From positions 62,001-126,000 of the forward strand of contig NZ_BDCM01000013.1 in NCBI RefSeq assembly GCF_001613505.1: DNA of 64,000 nt, written 5' to 3'. Position 1 is the stretch's first letter, and every line of letters starts with the position of its first letter. The notes under the pieces were generated by a model, which had not been told where the DNA came from, ran no database searches, and saw only the letters and a list, made by a program, of their open reading frames with translations. The position numbers and the translations under genes were made by a program. Below, one piece after another: positions 25,506-37,267 of this stretch. The stretch is from Nocardia mikamii NBRC 108933. Lineage in GTDB: Bacteria; Actinomycetota; Actinomycetes; Mycobacteriales; Mycobacteriaceae.

Positions 25506-25727
25506 ATGACCGCCAGAAGAGATCTGGACCACGAACTCGGCGGCCCGACCGCCGCCACGGATCTACTGACCGATCACGAGTGCGCCGACCTGTTGCTGCT
25601 GTTCACGCAGGCACGTCAGGAGGAGGCGAAGGCGCTGTCGCAGTCGGTGGACGCGATGATCAGCGCCCTGCCGCGGCCACTGCGTACGCCGGCGAAGAAG
25701 ATCATGTTCGGGAACCTGCTGGACTGA
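25506..25727 (+). CDS. Small protein of unknown function, 73 aa
   Basis: Not recognised. Acidic N-terminal half with helix-forming residues (LLTDHECADLLLLFTQARQEEAKAL), then a more basic C-terminus (RPLRTPAKKIMFGNLLD). Its stop codon overlaps the start of the next gene (TGATG at 25725-25729), which indicates translational coupling and supports it being a real gene. Upstream is an intergenic gap of about 200 bases with a possible promoter. An ATG seven codons earlier (25485) is an alternative start. Confidence 0.65.
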   Translation: MTARRDLDHELGGPTAATDLLTDHECADLLLLFTQARQEEAKALSQSVDAMISALPRPLRTPAKKIMFGNLLD

Positions 25728-27025
25728 TGACGGATCCGGTAACCCGCGCCCAGCTCATCCTGCTCGCCCGCACCCTGCACGTACCACCGGAACGACTCGC
25801 TCATCTGGAACGGCTCGGCGCCCAGAATCTGCACGAGCTACAGCAGCGAACGGCCGCGATCATCTTCGATCAGCATGCCGAAACCTTCAAGCGGATAAGC
25901 AGATTGGTGCCGATCATTCCGCTCGGCATCTCGATGCCGCTGGTGCAGAAGCTGGTGCCGCCGGCGCTGACCGGTCGCGCGGCCGGCGCGGTGGGCGTAG
26001 ACCATCCGAAGAAGGCCGCCGAAACCGTCGCGCTGCTCGGCATCGGCTACGCGGCCGACTGCGCGCCGTATCTGGATCCGCGCACGGTCGGCGAACTGGC
26101 CGACATCGCGCCGCCGGAACCGATCGTGCAGATCGTCAACGAAGTGTTGCGCCGGCGCGACTACATCACCGCGGGGCCGTTTCTCGGCTATGCCTCACCA
26201 CGGCTGATCGAGGCCGTGGAGCGCGGCGTCCCCGACGACGAAGGCCTGATCTTCTCGGCGTCGTTCGCGTTCTCGACCAGCGCCCTGACTTCCGTGCTGC
26301 GCCAGTTGCTGAACGGTCCGGCGCGCCGGATGCCGCGCATGATTCAGACCGTCCTGCACGGGTCCGCGGAATTGCGGCTGGCGGCGTTGTCGATCTTCGC
26401 GCGCTGCGACACCGACGTCGTCGCCGACGTCGGAGATATCGTGCTGGGCGTCGGAACGCCCGCAGCGCTGTGCAATCTGGTGACGACCGCGATTCACGGT
26501 CGAGCAGTGCGCGATATGGCCGTCTTCTTCGACACCTTGCGTCCGCCGGCTCTGGCTTCGATGGCGGCACTGCCGATCTTCACCGATACCGCGGTGCCCG
26601 CCGCCCTGCTGCAGGGCTTGGAGGGCTGCTCCGATCCGGCGCCCTGGCACGGATTGTTCGCCCTGCTGGCACGGCTCGATCCCACGATGCGGCCGGCGCT
26701 GGCCGATATGCTCGCGCAGCAGTCCGACGCCACCATCGCGGCGCTGCCCTCGCACGCCACCGAGGCCGATCTGTGGCCCGTCCTGCTGGATATCGTTGCC
26801 ACCGGCGATCATTCGGTCCAGACGCGGATCGGCAGCCGCTGGGCGATGCTGCCGCCGGAGCGCCGCGCGGGGGTGCAATGGCATCTGGACGAACGCAGCG
26901 ACGACCCGCGGCTGACCACGGTGGCCGGCGCGGTGGCCGCCAGTTCGGTCTCGGTGGAAGAGGTCTTCTTCCGGCGCCGGCAGCTCGGCCGGCGCCGTGG
27001 CGCCGACAGCTGGGACGCCGTCTGA
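25727..27025 (+). CDS. Protein of unknown function, 432 aa, helical-repeat-like
   Basis: Not recognised. The start ATG overlaps the stop of the 73-residue gene. The sequence is a run of amphipathic helices with repeating Leu, Ala, Pro and Asp spacing, suggesting an alpha-solenoid such as HEAT-like repeats. A mildly hydrophobic patch LVPIIPLGISMPLVQKLVPPALTGRAAGA (about 58-86) might associate with the membrane but is broken by prolines. The C-terminus is basic (FFRRRQLGRRRGADSWDAV). No catalytic motif seen. It converges on uvrA. Confidence 0.7.
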   Translation: MTDPVTRAQLILLARTLHVPPERLAHLERLGAQNLHELQQRTAAIIFDQHAETFKRISRLVPIIPLGISMPLVQKLVPPALTGRAAGAVGVDHPKKAAETVALLGIGYAADCAPYLDPRTVGELADIAPPEPIVQIVNEVLRRRDYITAGPFLGYASPRLIEAVERGVPDDEGLIFSASFAFSTSALTSVLRQLLNGPARRMPRMIQTVLHGSAELRLAALSIFARCDTDVVADVGDIVLGVGTPAALCNLVTTAIHGRAVRDMAVFFDTLRPPALASMAALPIFTDTAVPAALLQGLEGCSDPAPWHGLFALLARLDPTMRPALADMLAQQSDATIAALPSHATEADLWPVLLDIVATGDHSVQTRIGSRWAMLPPERRAGVQWHLDERSDDPRLTTVAGAVAASSVSVEEVFFRRRQLGRRRGADSWDAV

Positions 27026-27128
27026 CCGAGCCGGAACACCACGCGGCGGCGCAGACATCACCCATGCCACGGCCAGACGCGACGGACCCGCAGGAAACCT
27101 GGCAGGTCCGCCGCGCGATGCTCGGGGC

Positions 27129-30083
<2,955 letters not shown>

Positions 30084-30169
30084 CGGCTGTCCCTTCTCGA
30101 TCGAAATTCGGCGTCCAGAATCTCCCCGGACGCCATGCTAGGCACACCCACCGACAAGTTCGGCGACAC

Positions 30170-30211
30170 GACCGCGAGCGGACCCGCCGACACCGACCGC
30201 GAGCGGACCCG
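30170..30211. repeat. Two-copy 25-base direct repeat between uvrA and the ketosynthase gene
   Basis: GACCGCGAGCGGACCCG occurs at 30170-30186 and again at 30195-30211, a 25-base period. It lies in the 142-base gap upstream of uvrA and downstream of the ketosynthase stop. A partial third copy (ACCGCGAG) follows. Confidence 0.6.
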
Positions 30212-30225
30212 TCGGCCACCGCGAG

Positions 30226-31413
30226 TCACGCCGGACCGAGCACCACCACGGAGTTGTGCCCGCCCATGCCGAGCGAGGTCTTCACCGTGAATCCGCCGTC
30301 GAACGGGGTGGGTCCGTCCAGCAGGCGAGGATGCGCCTCGGCCACGATCGGCGGCGCCACCACGACGCCGCGCTCGTAACCCAGGGCCGTCGCCGCGATC
30401 TCGACGCCGGCCGCCGCACCCATGCAATGTCCGGTCAGCGGCTTGATCGAATAGACCTGCGGGCGGTCGTCGAAGATCCGCGCCAGCACGGCCCGTTCGG
30501 CCACATCGCACTGCCGGGTTCCCGGACCGTGGGCGTTGTAGTAGCGCACATCCCCGGGGCGCACCCCGGCCCGGTCCAGGGCCTGGCGCGTACAGTCCAG
30601 TATCCGCTCCAGACCGGGGTCCACGGACACGACGTGATAAGCGTCATTGGTCATCGCCCCGCCGAGCATCGCGCAGTACGGTCGCTCCACCTGCCGGGAG
30701 ACCACGAACGCCACCGACGCCTCGCCGAAGCTGAATCCCCGGCTGCCCTCCTGGAACGGCCGGCACGCCTCCAGCGGGTCGGCGTCGATCACCGCCGCAC
30801 CCATCTGCACGAAGTGGTGGACCATATCGGGGCTCGACGACAGGTCGGTGGTCACGCACACGACGTCGTCGGCGAAACCCTGATCCAGCCACATCTGGGC
30901 CGTGATCAGCGCGACGTTGGCCGAACTGCAGGCCGCCGAGACGTTCATCGACGGTCCGTGGAAGCCGAACTCCTGCATCAGCAGCGAGATCGGGGTCGAC
31001 GGCAGCAGCCGCAGATAGTCGCGGGAACGACGGCGGCTGTCGTCGGTGAGGTAGAAATCCTCCCAGTCCCGGACATCGCCGAGCACGATCGCGTGGATCA
31101 CCCCGACCGTGCCGCCCGGCCGCCAGCCTCGTTCGGCCGCATCGGCGATCGCCTCGCGCGCGGCCTCGTGCACCGCGCGGGCGTAGCGGCTCGGGCTCAG
31201 CGACTCGTCGCCGCCGTCGGGTACCAGCGCAACCCACGCGTATTCGTCGCGATCGGGACCGTAGCCGGGGTAGAGCCCGGCGGCCGCCTTGCCGGTGTGC
31301 AGACCGCGCCACAGCGTCTCCCGGCCCCAGCCGTAACCGCTGACCACGCCGATGCCTGCGATCGGCATACGATCTTGATATTCTCGAGTTGATATCGGGG
31401 TCGTGTTCGGCAT
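30226..31413 (-). CDS. Beta-ketoacyl synthase (3-oxoacyl-ACP synthase, FabF-like), stand-alone
   Basis: Condensing enzyme of 395 residues with thiolase fold. The Cys-His-His triad is complete: Cys162 (SAACSSANVAL), His295 (YNAHGPGT) and His329 (KPLTGHCMGAA), with Lys324. So it should elongate an acyl chain by malonyl-ACP condensation. The ATG at 31413 has AGGAG at five bases. No acyl carrier protein, ketoreductase or acyltransferase gene lies nearby, so it is a solo enzyme here. Divergent from a PAS-GGDEF gene. It could serve fatty-acid or secondary-metabolite chains; the sequence is too divergent to assign as primary FabF. Confidence 0.87.
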   Translation of the reverse strand: MPNTTPISTREYQDRMPIAGIGVVSGYGWGRETLWRGLHTGKAAAGLYPGYGPDRDEYAWVALVPDGGDESLSPSRYARAVHEAAREAIADAAERGWRPGGTVGVIHAIVLGDVRDWEDFYLTDDSRRRSRDYLRLLPSTPISLLMQEFGFHGPSMNVSAACSSANVALITAQMWLDQGFADDVVCVTTDLSSSPDMVHHFVQMGAAVIDADPLEACRPFQEGSRGFSFGEASVAFVVSRQVERPYCAMLGGAMTNDAYHVVSVDPGLERILDCTRQALDRAGVRPGDVRYYNAHGPGTRQCDVAERAVLARIFDDRPQVYSIKPLTGHCMGAAAGVEIAATALGYERGVVVAPPIVAEAHPRLLDGPTPFDGGFTVKTSLGMGGHNSVVVLGPA

Positions 31414-31672
31414 TCGCGCTCCTACACCCGGCCTGGGCTACTGCCTCCGGCGTCACACCCGGTCCGGTCCCCCGACCGGACCGCACCCGAACCCGACAGC
31501 GTACCCTCCGCCGATACCGCGGGAACGGCACCTGTCATGATCACTCACAGGCCCGATTAGAACCTGAACTGTGACCGAACCAATACCGTCCACACTGTGA
31601 TCCGCGGTACGTCACCATCAGAATGATCCCGTGCGCCAATTGACCTGAACAGACCATGATCAGGGGGTACAT

Positions 31673-33013
31673 GTGGTTGAGGCAGGTGAGAACCGGTCCG
31701 ACGGCGTGATGGACGCCGAACAACTCGCCCAGCGGTACCGCACGCTGGTCGAGCACAGTCCCGACGGTGTCGTCGTGCACGAGGACGGCGTCGTCGTCTT
31801 CGCCAATCCGGCCATCGTCCGGCTGCTGGCCGCCTCGGGAGTGGACGAGGTGGTGGGGCATCCGGTCGCCCAGTTCGTGGCGCACAGCGACGTGCCGGCG
31901 ATGCTCGAGCGCATCGACCGGCTGCATCAGACCGGCGACGCGTCCGAAACAGCGGAAATGACCCTGATTCGGTGCGACGGCCAGGCGGTCGACGTCGAGA
32001 CGGTCTCGGTGCTCACCGTCTGGCAGAACCGGCTCGCCTATCAGGTGGTGATCCACGACCTCACCGCGCAACGCCGGGCCGAGGCCGCGCAGCGACGGGC
32101 CGAACACCATTTCACGGCCGTGGTGTCGCAACTCGAGGAGGGTGTGGTCGTCATCGACCGCGAGGGCCGGATCGAATCGATCAACCCGGCGGCGCTGCGC
32201 ATCTTCGGTCAGGACGGCGACGATCTGATCGGCCGCCGCATCGATTCGCTGCCGCTGGCGCTGCTGGACGCGAACGCCCAGCCGCTGGCTCCGAGCCATC
32301 ACCCGGTGGCGCGGACGCTGGCCACCGGGGAAACCATCTCCCGCTACGTGTTCGGCGTGGACCGCCCGGACGGGCAGCGGCGCTGGCTGTCGGGTTCGAG
32401 CCGGTTGCTCAACCCGGGCGCACCCGATTCGCCGGCCGTCTCCTCCTTCAACGACGTCACCGAATTCCGTGCCAGCCGAAGGCAATTGGAGTATCAGGCG
32501 ACCCACGATCCGCTCACCGGGCTGGCCAATCGGTCGCTGGTGCTCTCGCGGCTGGCGACCGCGCTGGGCGTCGACGAACGGTCGCCGGTGTCGAACGTGC
32601 TGTTCATCGACCTCGACGGATTCAAGGCCATCAACGACACCCTGGGCCACGCGATCGGCGATACCGTGCTGCAGATCGTGGCGCAGCGGCTGCAGCGCGG
32701 CCTGCGCACCGACGACGTGGTGGGCCGCATCGGCGGCGACGAATTCCTGGTGCTGCTGTCCGGCCGCACCCAGCCGGACGATCTGGACGGACTGATCACC
32801 CGGCTGCGCCGGACGATGGCCGAGCCGATCATCGCGCGCGGCCACCGCATCCACATCGAGGCCTCGATCGGCGTCACCGCGCTGCGCCCGGGTGATCCGC
32901 GCACTCCGGAAGCGGTGCTGCACGACGCGGATCTGGCGATGTACCGTGCCAAGCCGGCGACCTCCGAGAGCAACGCGCTGGGACGGCGGCCGAACAACAC
33001 CCACGCCTCCTGA
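31673..33013 (+). CDS. PAS-PAS-GGDEF diguanylate cyclase
   Basis: Makes cyclic di-GMP from two GTP. Two PAS sensor domains (about 15-135 and 145-270) precede the GGDEF domain (about 275-435). The catalytic GGDEF is intact (354-358), and the inhibitory I-site RTDD (345-348) stands exactly five residues upstream, so product feedback is expected. No transmembrane segment and no EAL domain, so a soluble cyclase without phosphodiesterase. Start is GTG at 31673 with AGGGGGT upstream. It is followed 11 bases later by an ABM-domain gene, probably in one transcript. Confidence 0.92.
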   Translation: MVEAGENRSDGVMDAEQLAQRYRTLVEHSPDGVVVHEDGVVVFANPAIVRLLAASGVDEVVGHPVAQFVAHSDVPAMLERIDRLHQTGDASETAEMTLIRCDGQAVDVETVSVLTVWQNRLAYQVVIHDLTAQRRAEAAQRRAEHHFTAVVSQLEEGVVVIDREGRIESINPAALRIFGQDGDDLIGRRIDSLPLALLDANAQPLAPSHHPVARTLATGETISRYVFGVDRPDGQRRWLSGSSRLLNPGAPDSPAVSSFNDVTEFRASRRQLEYQATHDPLTGLANRSLVLSRLATALGVDERSPVSNVLFIDLDGFKAINDTLGHAIGDTVLQIVAQRLQRGLRTDDVVGRIGGDEFLVLLSGRTQPDDLDGLITRLRRTMAEPIIARGHRIHIEASIGVTALRPGDPRTPEAVLHDADLAMYRAKPATSESNALGRRPNNTHAS

Positions 33014-33024
33014 AAGACCCGCGG

Positions 33025-33360
33025 ATGATCCTCGAACACGCGCTGCTGTCCGTCGCACCCGATCGGACCGCCGAATTCGAAGCGGCGTTCGACCGAGCGC
33101 GCGCGCTGATCGCCCGGGCCCCGGGATTCCGGTCGCTGACGCTGTCGACATGCGCCGAGTCGCCGAGCACGTATCTGCTGCTGGTGGAGTGGGAGCAGCT
33201 GCGCGATCACACCGAGGGGTTTCGCGGCTCCGCGGACTATCAGGACTGGAAGCGACTCCTGCATCATTTCTACGATCCGTTCCCGGTGGTGCAACATTTC
33301 ACTACCGTGTTCGCGGCGCGTTCACCTGCGGCTACGGCGAGTCCGGCGAACCCCAACTAG
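33025..33360 (+). CDS. Antibiotic biosynthesis monooxygenase (ABM)-domain protein
   Basis: Ferredoxin-like alpha+beta-barrel protein of 111 residues. Strand MILEHALLSVAPD, helix FEAAFDRARALIARAPGF, strands SLTLSTCAESPSTYLLLVEWE and a final HFYDPFPVVQHFTTV match the dimeric ABM fold. Such proteins are cofactor-free monooxygenases or heme-handling enzymes, or binding proteins without proven catalysis. No heme-ligand pattern is obvious. It sits 11 bases after the diguanylate cyclase and 65 before the HelD-like gene, so all three may be co-transcribed. Confidence 0.82.
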   Translation: MILEHALLSVAPDRTAEFEAAFDRARALIARAPGFRSLTLSTCAESPSTYLLLVEWEQLRDHTEGFRGSADYQDWKRLLHHFYDPFPVVQHFTTVFAARSPAATASPANPN

Positions 33361-33425
33361 ACTCGACGATTCCGTTCTCTTCGCGCGCGGCCCGCTCGGC
33401 CCCTGTGGTGACAAGGAGTTCCGTT

Positions 33426-35828
33426 TTGCCCGACCGCCTCACCGAGGATCGCCCCGCCACCGATCGCGCCGCCGAACTGGAGCGGGAGCAGAGCTATCTC
33501 ACCCTGCTGTATCAGCGGCTGGACGGTATGCGCGAATACGCACAGCGCCGCCTGCGGACGGTGCTGCTGGAAACCGGCGGCACCCCGCAGGCCCGCAGCG
33601 AACGCGAATCGTTCACCCAGCTCTACTCCGAGGATCTGGCGAAATACGACGCCGCCGAGAACGGACTGTGCTTCGGCCGGATCGATCTGGCCGTGGAGAA
33701 CACGGCCGTAGAGAACACCGAGGGCACCGGCGACGCGGGCACCGAGGGCGAGTACCGCTACATCGGCCGCCTCGGCATCCTCGACGAGGACGACGACTAC
33801 AACACCTTGCTGCTGGACTGGCGGGCCCCGCTGGCCCGGCCGTTCTACCTCGCCACCACCGCCGCCCCCGACGGCGTGACTCGTCGCCGGCACATCCGTT
33901 CGCGCAATCGCACCGTGACCGGAATCAGCGACGAGTACCTCGATCTGGAGATGGCGCGGCGCGCCGGCGCGATCGAGTCCGACGACGGTGGCGTCGGCAG
34001 CGAGAGTGCTCTGCTCACGGCCCTGAACGCGGCGCGCACCGGCCATATGACCGATATCGTCGAGACGATCCAGAGCGAGCAGGATGCCATCATCCGCTCC
34101 GAACACCGCAGCGTCCTGGTGGTCCAGGGCGGTCCGGGTACCGGGAAGACCGCGGTCGCGTTGCATCGCGCGGCGTATCTGCTCTACACCTACCGTCAGC
34201 AGCTCGACAAGGCCGGTGTGCTGATCATCGGCCCCAATTCCACCTTCCTCGACTACATCGGCCAGGTGCTGCCGTCGCTGGGCGAGACCGGTGTGCTGCT
34301 GTCCACGATCGGCAATCTGTATCCGGGAGTCGAAGCGACACTGGAGGATTCGCTGCGCGCGGGCGAGCTCAAGGGTTCGCTCGACATGCTCGATGTGCTG
34401 AAGAAGGCGGTGCGCGACCGGCAGGAGGTGCCGCGCGACCCGGTCCGCCTCGACTTCGACGGGTACGAGCTGACGCTGGATCGTAAGATCGCGACCCGCG
34501 CTCGCGGCCGGGCCCGCTCCTCGCGCCGCCCGCACAACCTCGCCCGCCCGATCTTCGCCGCCGCGGTGGTGGACGCGCTGACCGACCAGCTGGCGCAGAT
34601 CATCGGCAAGGACCAGTTCGCCGACACCGTCGACGAGGCCGATGCCGCCGCCGGCCGCCGGCCGTCGAACACCGGCCGCAATCTGCTGAGCCAGGCCGAC
34701 CTCACCGAGATCCGCGACGAGATGCGCGCCGACGCCGGCATTCAGCGCGCGATCGCGCAGTTGTGGCCGATCCTGACCCCGCAGCAGGTGCTCGCCGACC
34801 TGTGGGCCGACCCGGAACGGCTGGCGCATGCCGCGGACCGGCTCAGCGCCGAGGACCGCAAGGAGCTGTTCCGCGCCCTCGACCCGGCGAGCGGGCCCGC
34901 GTTCGCGGCCGCGGACGCGCCGTTGCTCGACGAGCTGGCCGAATTGCTGGGCATCGACGACGCCGAGGAACGGGAGCGCTCGCGGCGGCGGTGGCGCGCC
35001 CAGCTGGCCGAGGCACAGGAGGCGCTCGACATCCTGACCGGTTCGGCGCCGCAGGATCTCGAGGACGATCTGGATCCGGAAATCCTGATGGCCTACGACC
35101 TGATAGACGCCGGCCAGCTCGCCGAGCGCCAGCATGTGCGCAATCGCCAGACGACCGCCGAGCGGGCCGCCGGCGATCGCAGCTGGACCTACGGGCACGT
35201 GATCATCGACGAGGCGCAGGAGCTGTCGGAGATGGCGTGGCGGATGGTGATGCGGCGCATTCCGAATCGCTGGGTGACGGTGGTCGGCGATGTGGCGCAG
35301 ACGGGCGATCCCGCGGGCGCCTCGTCGTGGCAGCGGATGCTGGAACCGTATGTCGCACAGCGCTGGAAACTCACGGAACTGACGGTCAACTACCGCACGC
35401 CCGCCGAGATCATGGCGGTGGCCGCCGATGTGCTGGCAGCGATCGATCCGGAGGCGACGATCCCGCGATCGGTGCGGGAATCCGGCTGTGCGCCACAGGC
35501 CGTGCAGGTCGCGGCCGGCGGTTCGCTGGCCGCGGTGACCGAACTCGTCGCCGCCGAGGCCGGCAAGCCCGGTATCACGGCGGTCCTGGCGCCGCATGCG
35601 ACGGTGAGCGAATTCGCCTCGCTGGCGGGCGATTCCGTGCAGGTGCTGACGGTGGCCGAGGTGAAGGGCCTGGAGTTCGACGCGGTCGTGCTGGTGGAAC
35701 CGCAGGCCATCCTGGACGAATCGCCGCGCGGGCTCAACGATCTGTACGTGGCGCTCACCCGTGCCACGCAGCGATTATCGGTGGTTCACACCGGCACGCT
35801 GCCCGAGGTCCTCGGCGCCTTGCGCTGA
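33426..35828 (+). CDS. HelD/HelR-type RNA polymerase recycling ATPase (UvrD-like)
   Basis: UvrD-superfamily ATPase of 800 residues that, in actinobacteria and Firmicutes, removes stalled RNA polymerase from DNA and can protect it from rifamycins. N-terminal coiled region EQSYLTLLYQRLDGMREYAQ inserts into the polymerase channel in known HelD. Walker A GGPGTGKT is at 235-242; VIIDEAQ (592-598) is Walker B; NYRTPAEI and a C-terminal DLYVALTRATQRLSVVHTG complete the helicase motifs. Start is TTG with AAGGAG upstream. A short loop (about 90-110) has near-duplicate VENTAVENTEG and is absent from typical members. Confidence 0.87.
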   Translation: MPDRLTEDRPATDRAAELEREQSYLTLLYQRLDGMREYAQRRLRTVLLETGGTPQARSERESFTQLYSEDLAKYDAAENGLCFGRIDLAVENTAVENTEGTGDAGTEGEYRYIGRLGILDEDDDYNTLLLDWRAPLARPFYLATTAAPDGVTRRRHIRSRNRTVTGISDEYLDLEMARRAGAIESDDGGVGSESALLTALNAARTGHMTDIVETIQSEQDAIIRSEHRSVLVVQGGPGTGKTAVALHRAAYLLYTYRQQLDKAGVLIIGPNSTFLDYIGQVLPSLGETGVLLSTIGNLYPGVEATLEDSLRAGELKGSLDMLDVLKKAVRDRQEVPRDPVRLDFDGYELTLDRKIATRARGRARSSRRPHNLARPIFAAAVVDALTDQLAQIIGKDQFADTVDEADAAAGRRPSNTGRNLLSQADLTEIRDEMRADAGIQRAIAQLWPILTPQQVLADLWADPERLAHAADRLSAEDRKELFRALDPASGPAFAAADAPLLDELAELLGIDDAEERERSRRRWRAQLAEAQEALDILTGSAPQDLEDDLDPEILMAYDLIDAGQLAERQHVRNRQTTAERAAGDRSWTYGHVIIDEAQELSEMAWRMVMRRIPNRWVTVVGDVAQTGDPAGASSWQRMLEPYVAQRWKLTELTVNYRTPAEIMAVAADVLAAIDPEATIPRSVRESGCAPQAVQVAAGGSLAAVTELVAAEAGKPGITAVLAPHATVSEFASLAGDSVQVLTVAEVKGLEFDAVVLVEPQAILDESPRGLNDLYVALTRATQRLSVVHTGTLPEVLGALR

Positions 35829-35855
35829 GGCCCCGGGCGGCCGGTCATGCGAACG

Positions 35856-36308
35856 TCAGCGGACGGTGTGCACGATCAGGACGTCGCTGCGCGACTTGCG
35901 GGCGACGTCGGAGGGCACCGAACCGAGCAGGCGCCCGGCCAGGGTGTTGAGGCCGCGGTTACCGACGACCAGCAGATCGGCCTCCACCTCCTTGACCAGG
36001 TTCAGCAGCGATTCGACGGGTTCGCCGACGACGGCCCGCTCCACGATGTTGGTCGCCCCGGCGGCGGCCGCCTTGTCCCGCGCGACCCGCAGGATCTCGT
36101 TGGTGGGCGCCGAGCCGCGTACCTGGTAGGCCTCGTCCTTGAGGACGTCGGCCGCGGCGGCCACATCGCGGTCGTCGGTCGGGTAGTACGCGCACGCGAC
36201 GTACAGGGTGGCGCCCGCGTCGCCGGCCAGCGCGGCAGCCTTCTCGACAGCGACATACGACGAATCCGAGCCATCGGTACCGACGACAATGGACCGGTAG
36301 GCGGTCAT
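35856..36308 (-). CDS. Universal stress protein, UspA family (TB15.3/Rv1636-like)
   Basis: Nucleotide-binding stress protein of 150 residues with one Usp domain. The ATP-binding pattern G-x2-G-x9-G-S/T is intact at Gly116, Gly119, Gly129-Ser130. The N-terminus SIVVGTDGSDSS holds the Asp that contacts adenine. The M. tuberculosis counterpart in the same gene neighbourhood binds cAMP. Start ATG has GGAGGAAAG directly upstream. It ends close to the convergent HelD-like gene. Confidence 0.93.
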   Translation of the reverse strand: MTAYRSIVVGTDGSDSSYVAVEKAAALAGDAGATLYVACAYYPTDDRDVAAAADVLKDEAYQVRGSAPTNEILRVARDKAAAAGATNIVERAVVGEPVESLLNLVKEVEADLLVVGNRGLNTLAGRLLGSVPSDVARKSRSDVLIVHTVR

Positions 36309-36746
36309 CTTTCCTCCAAACGTACAAGTGGGCGGATGCCTGCGCGCAATTCCGGAGCAGAAACCCGCGCGGGCAACTGCGCTAGACCATAACCGTTATC
36401 GCGGCGGAATCATCGACAATCGCAATACATCACATCGGTGCGCCCCGCGATCCGCGGGACACATTAGCCGGCCGGGTGGCCGCGCGACCCGTCTCACCAG
36501 CACAGATACCGAGATCGGCCGCATCGCGCTGCGATCGTCGTCGCACTGGCGAACCCGGTTGTGGCCCTGGGATTTTCGTCACAGAAGGGCTTTCCTCAAT
36601 TGCACGGACCGCGATTGCCCGGATGCACAGAGCACACCCGGGCGTGATGGTGAGAACTCACAATTCACGGCGGCGAGAACCGATTCCGGCGGTTTCCGGA
36701 TACGCGAGGCAATAACCGGGAATGTGGAATGCCGGTCGTTCCGCGT
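36309..36746. other. Intergenic region upstream of the universal stress gene
   Basis: About 440 bases with mixed composition and no supported gene. It holds the promoter of the stress-protein gene and the end of the DoxX gene. I looked for a DosR-type dyad; the best window near 36575 matches poorly. Confidence 0.5.
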
Positions 36747-37163
36747 TCATCCGAGGTGGAATAACGGTCCGGTGATTGTGGCGCCGAGATCGTCGACATG
36801 GGCGAAGAAGGCGAACAGCATCAGGGCCGCACCGGCCAATGCGAGATCCTTGTTGAAATGAATCATCTCCCCTTGTTTGGCCTGAGCATCGGATTCCTTC
36901 CAGAACGGGTGCATCAGGAATGCGGTCGGCAGCAGGAAGACGAACAGCAGCAGCGCACCCAGATCGGCCCACACCCCGAGCAGCACGCTCAAGGCGCCGA
37001 GCAGCAGGACCACCCCCGAACCCAGCACCGCCTCCTTCGCCATCGGAACACCCTTGCTGCGGGCGTAGCCGGTCATCGCGTCGGCCTGGGTCAGATGCCC
37101 GATCGCCGAACTCGCGAACAATATGACGAACAGAATGCGCCCGATCAGCACCAGAACACTCAT
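36747..37163 (-). CDS. DoxX-family membrane protein
   Basis: Small integral membrane protein of 138 residues with four hydrophobic helices: VLVLIGRILFVILFASSAIGHL, the AVLGSGVVLLLGALSVLLG pair, LGALLLFVFLLPTAF and the final LALAGAALMLFAFF. The HPFW motif and acidic-polar loop before the last helix are family hallmarks. ATG at 37163 has AGGAG six bases upstream; an in-frame ATG 19 codons earlier is less likely. DoxX relatives take part in oxidant resistance or quinone-linked redox in membranes. Transcribed alone. Confidence 0.85.
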   Translation of the reverse strand: MSVLVLIGRILFVILFASSAIGHLTQADAMTGYARSKGVPMAKEAVLGSGVVLLLGALSVLLGVWADLGALLLFVFLLPTAFLMHPFWKESDAQAKQGEMIHFNKDLALAGAALMLFAFFAHVDDLGATITGPLFHLG

Positions 37164-37267
37164 CGCCAACTCCTCTGTCGGCCGGCAGCACCGCCGCCGG
37201 GCTGGTAGTACAGCATTCAACTACTTATGAGTTCGGATATTCCCGGAACCGGAGCGGCTGAAACGAA

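Noticed and set aside
36560..36590. A DosR-like dyad upstream of the universal stress gene.
   Set aside because: Only about 12 of 20 consensus positions match and it lies about 260 bases from the start codon.
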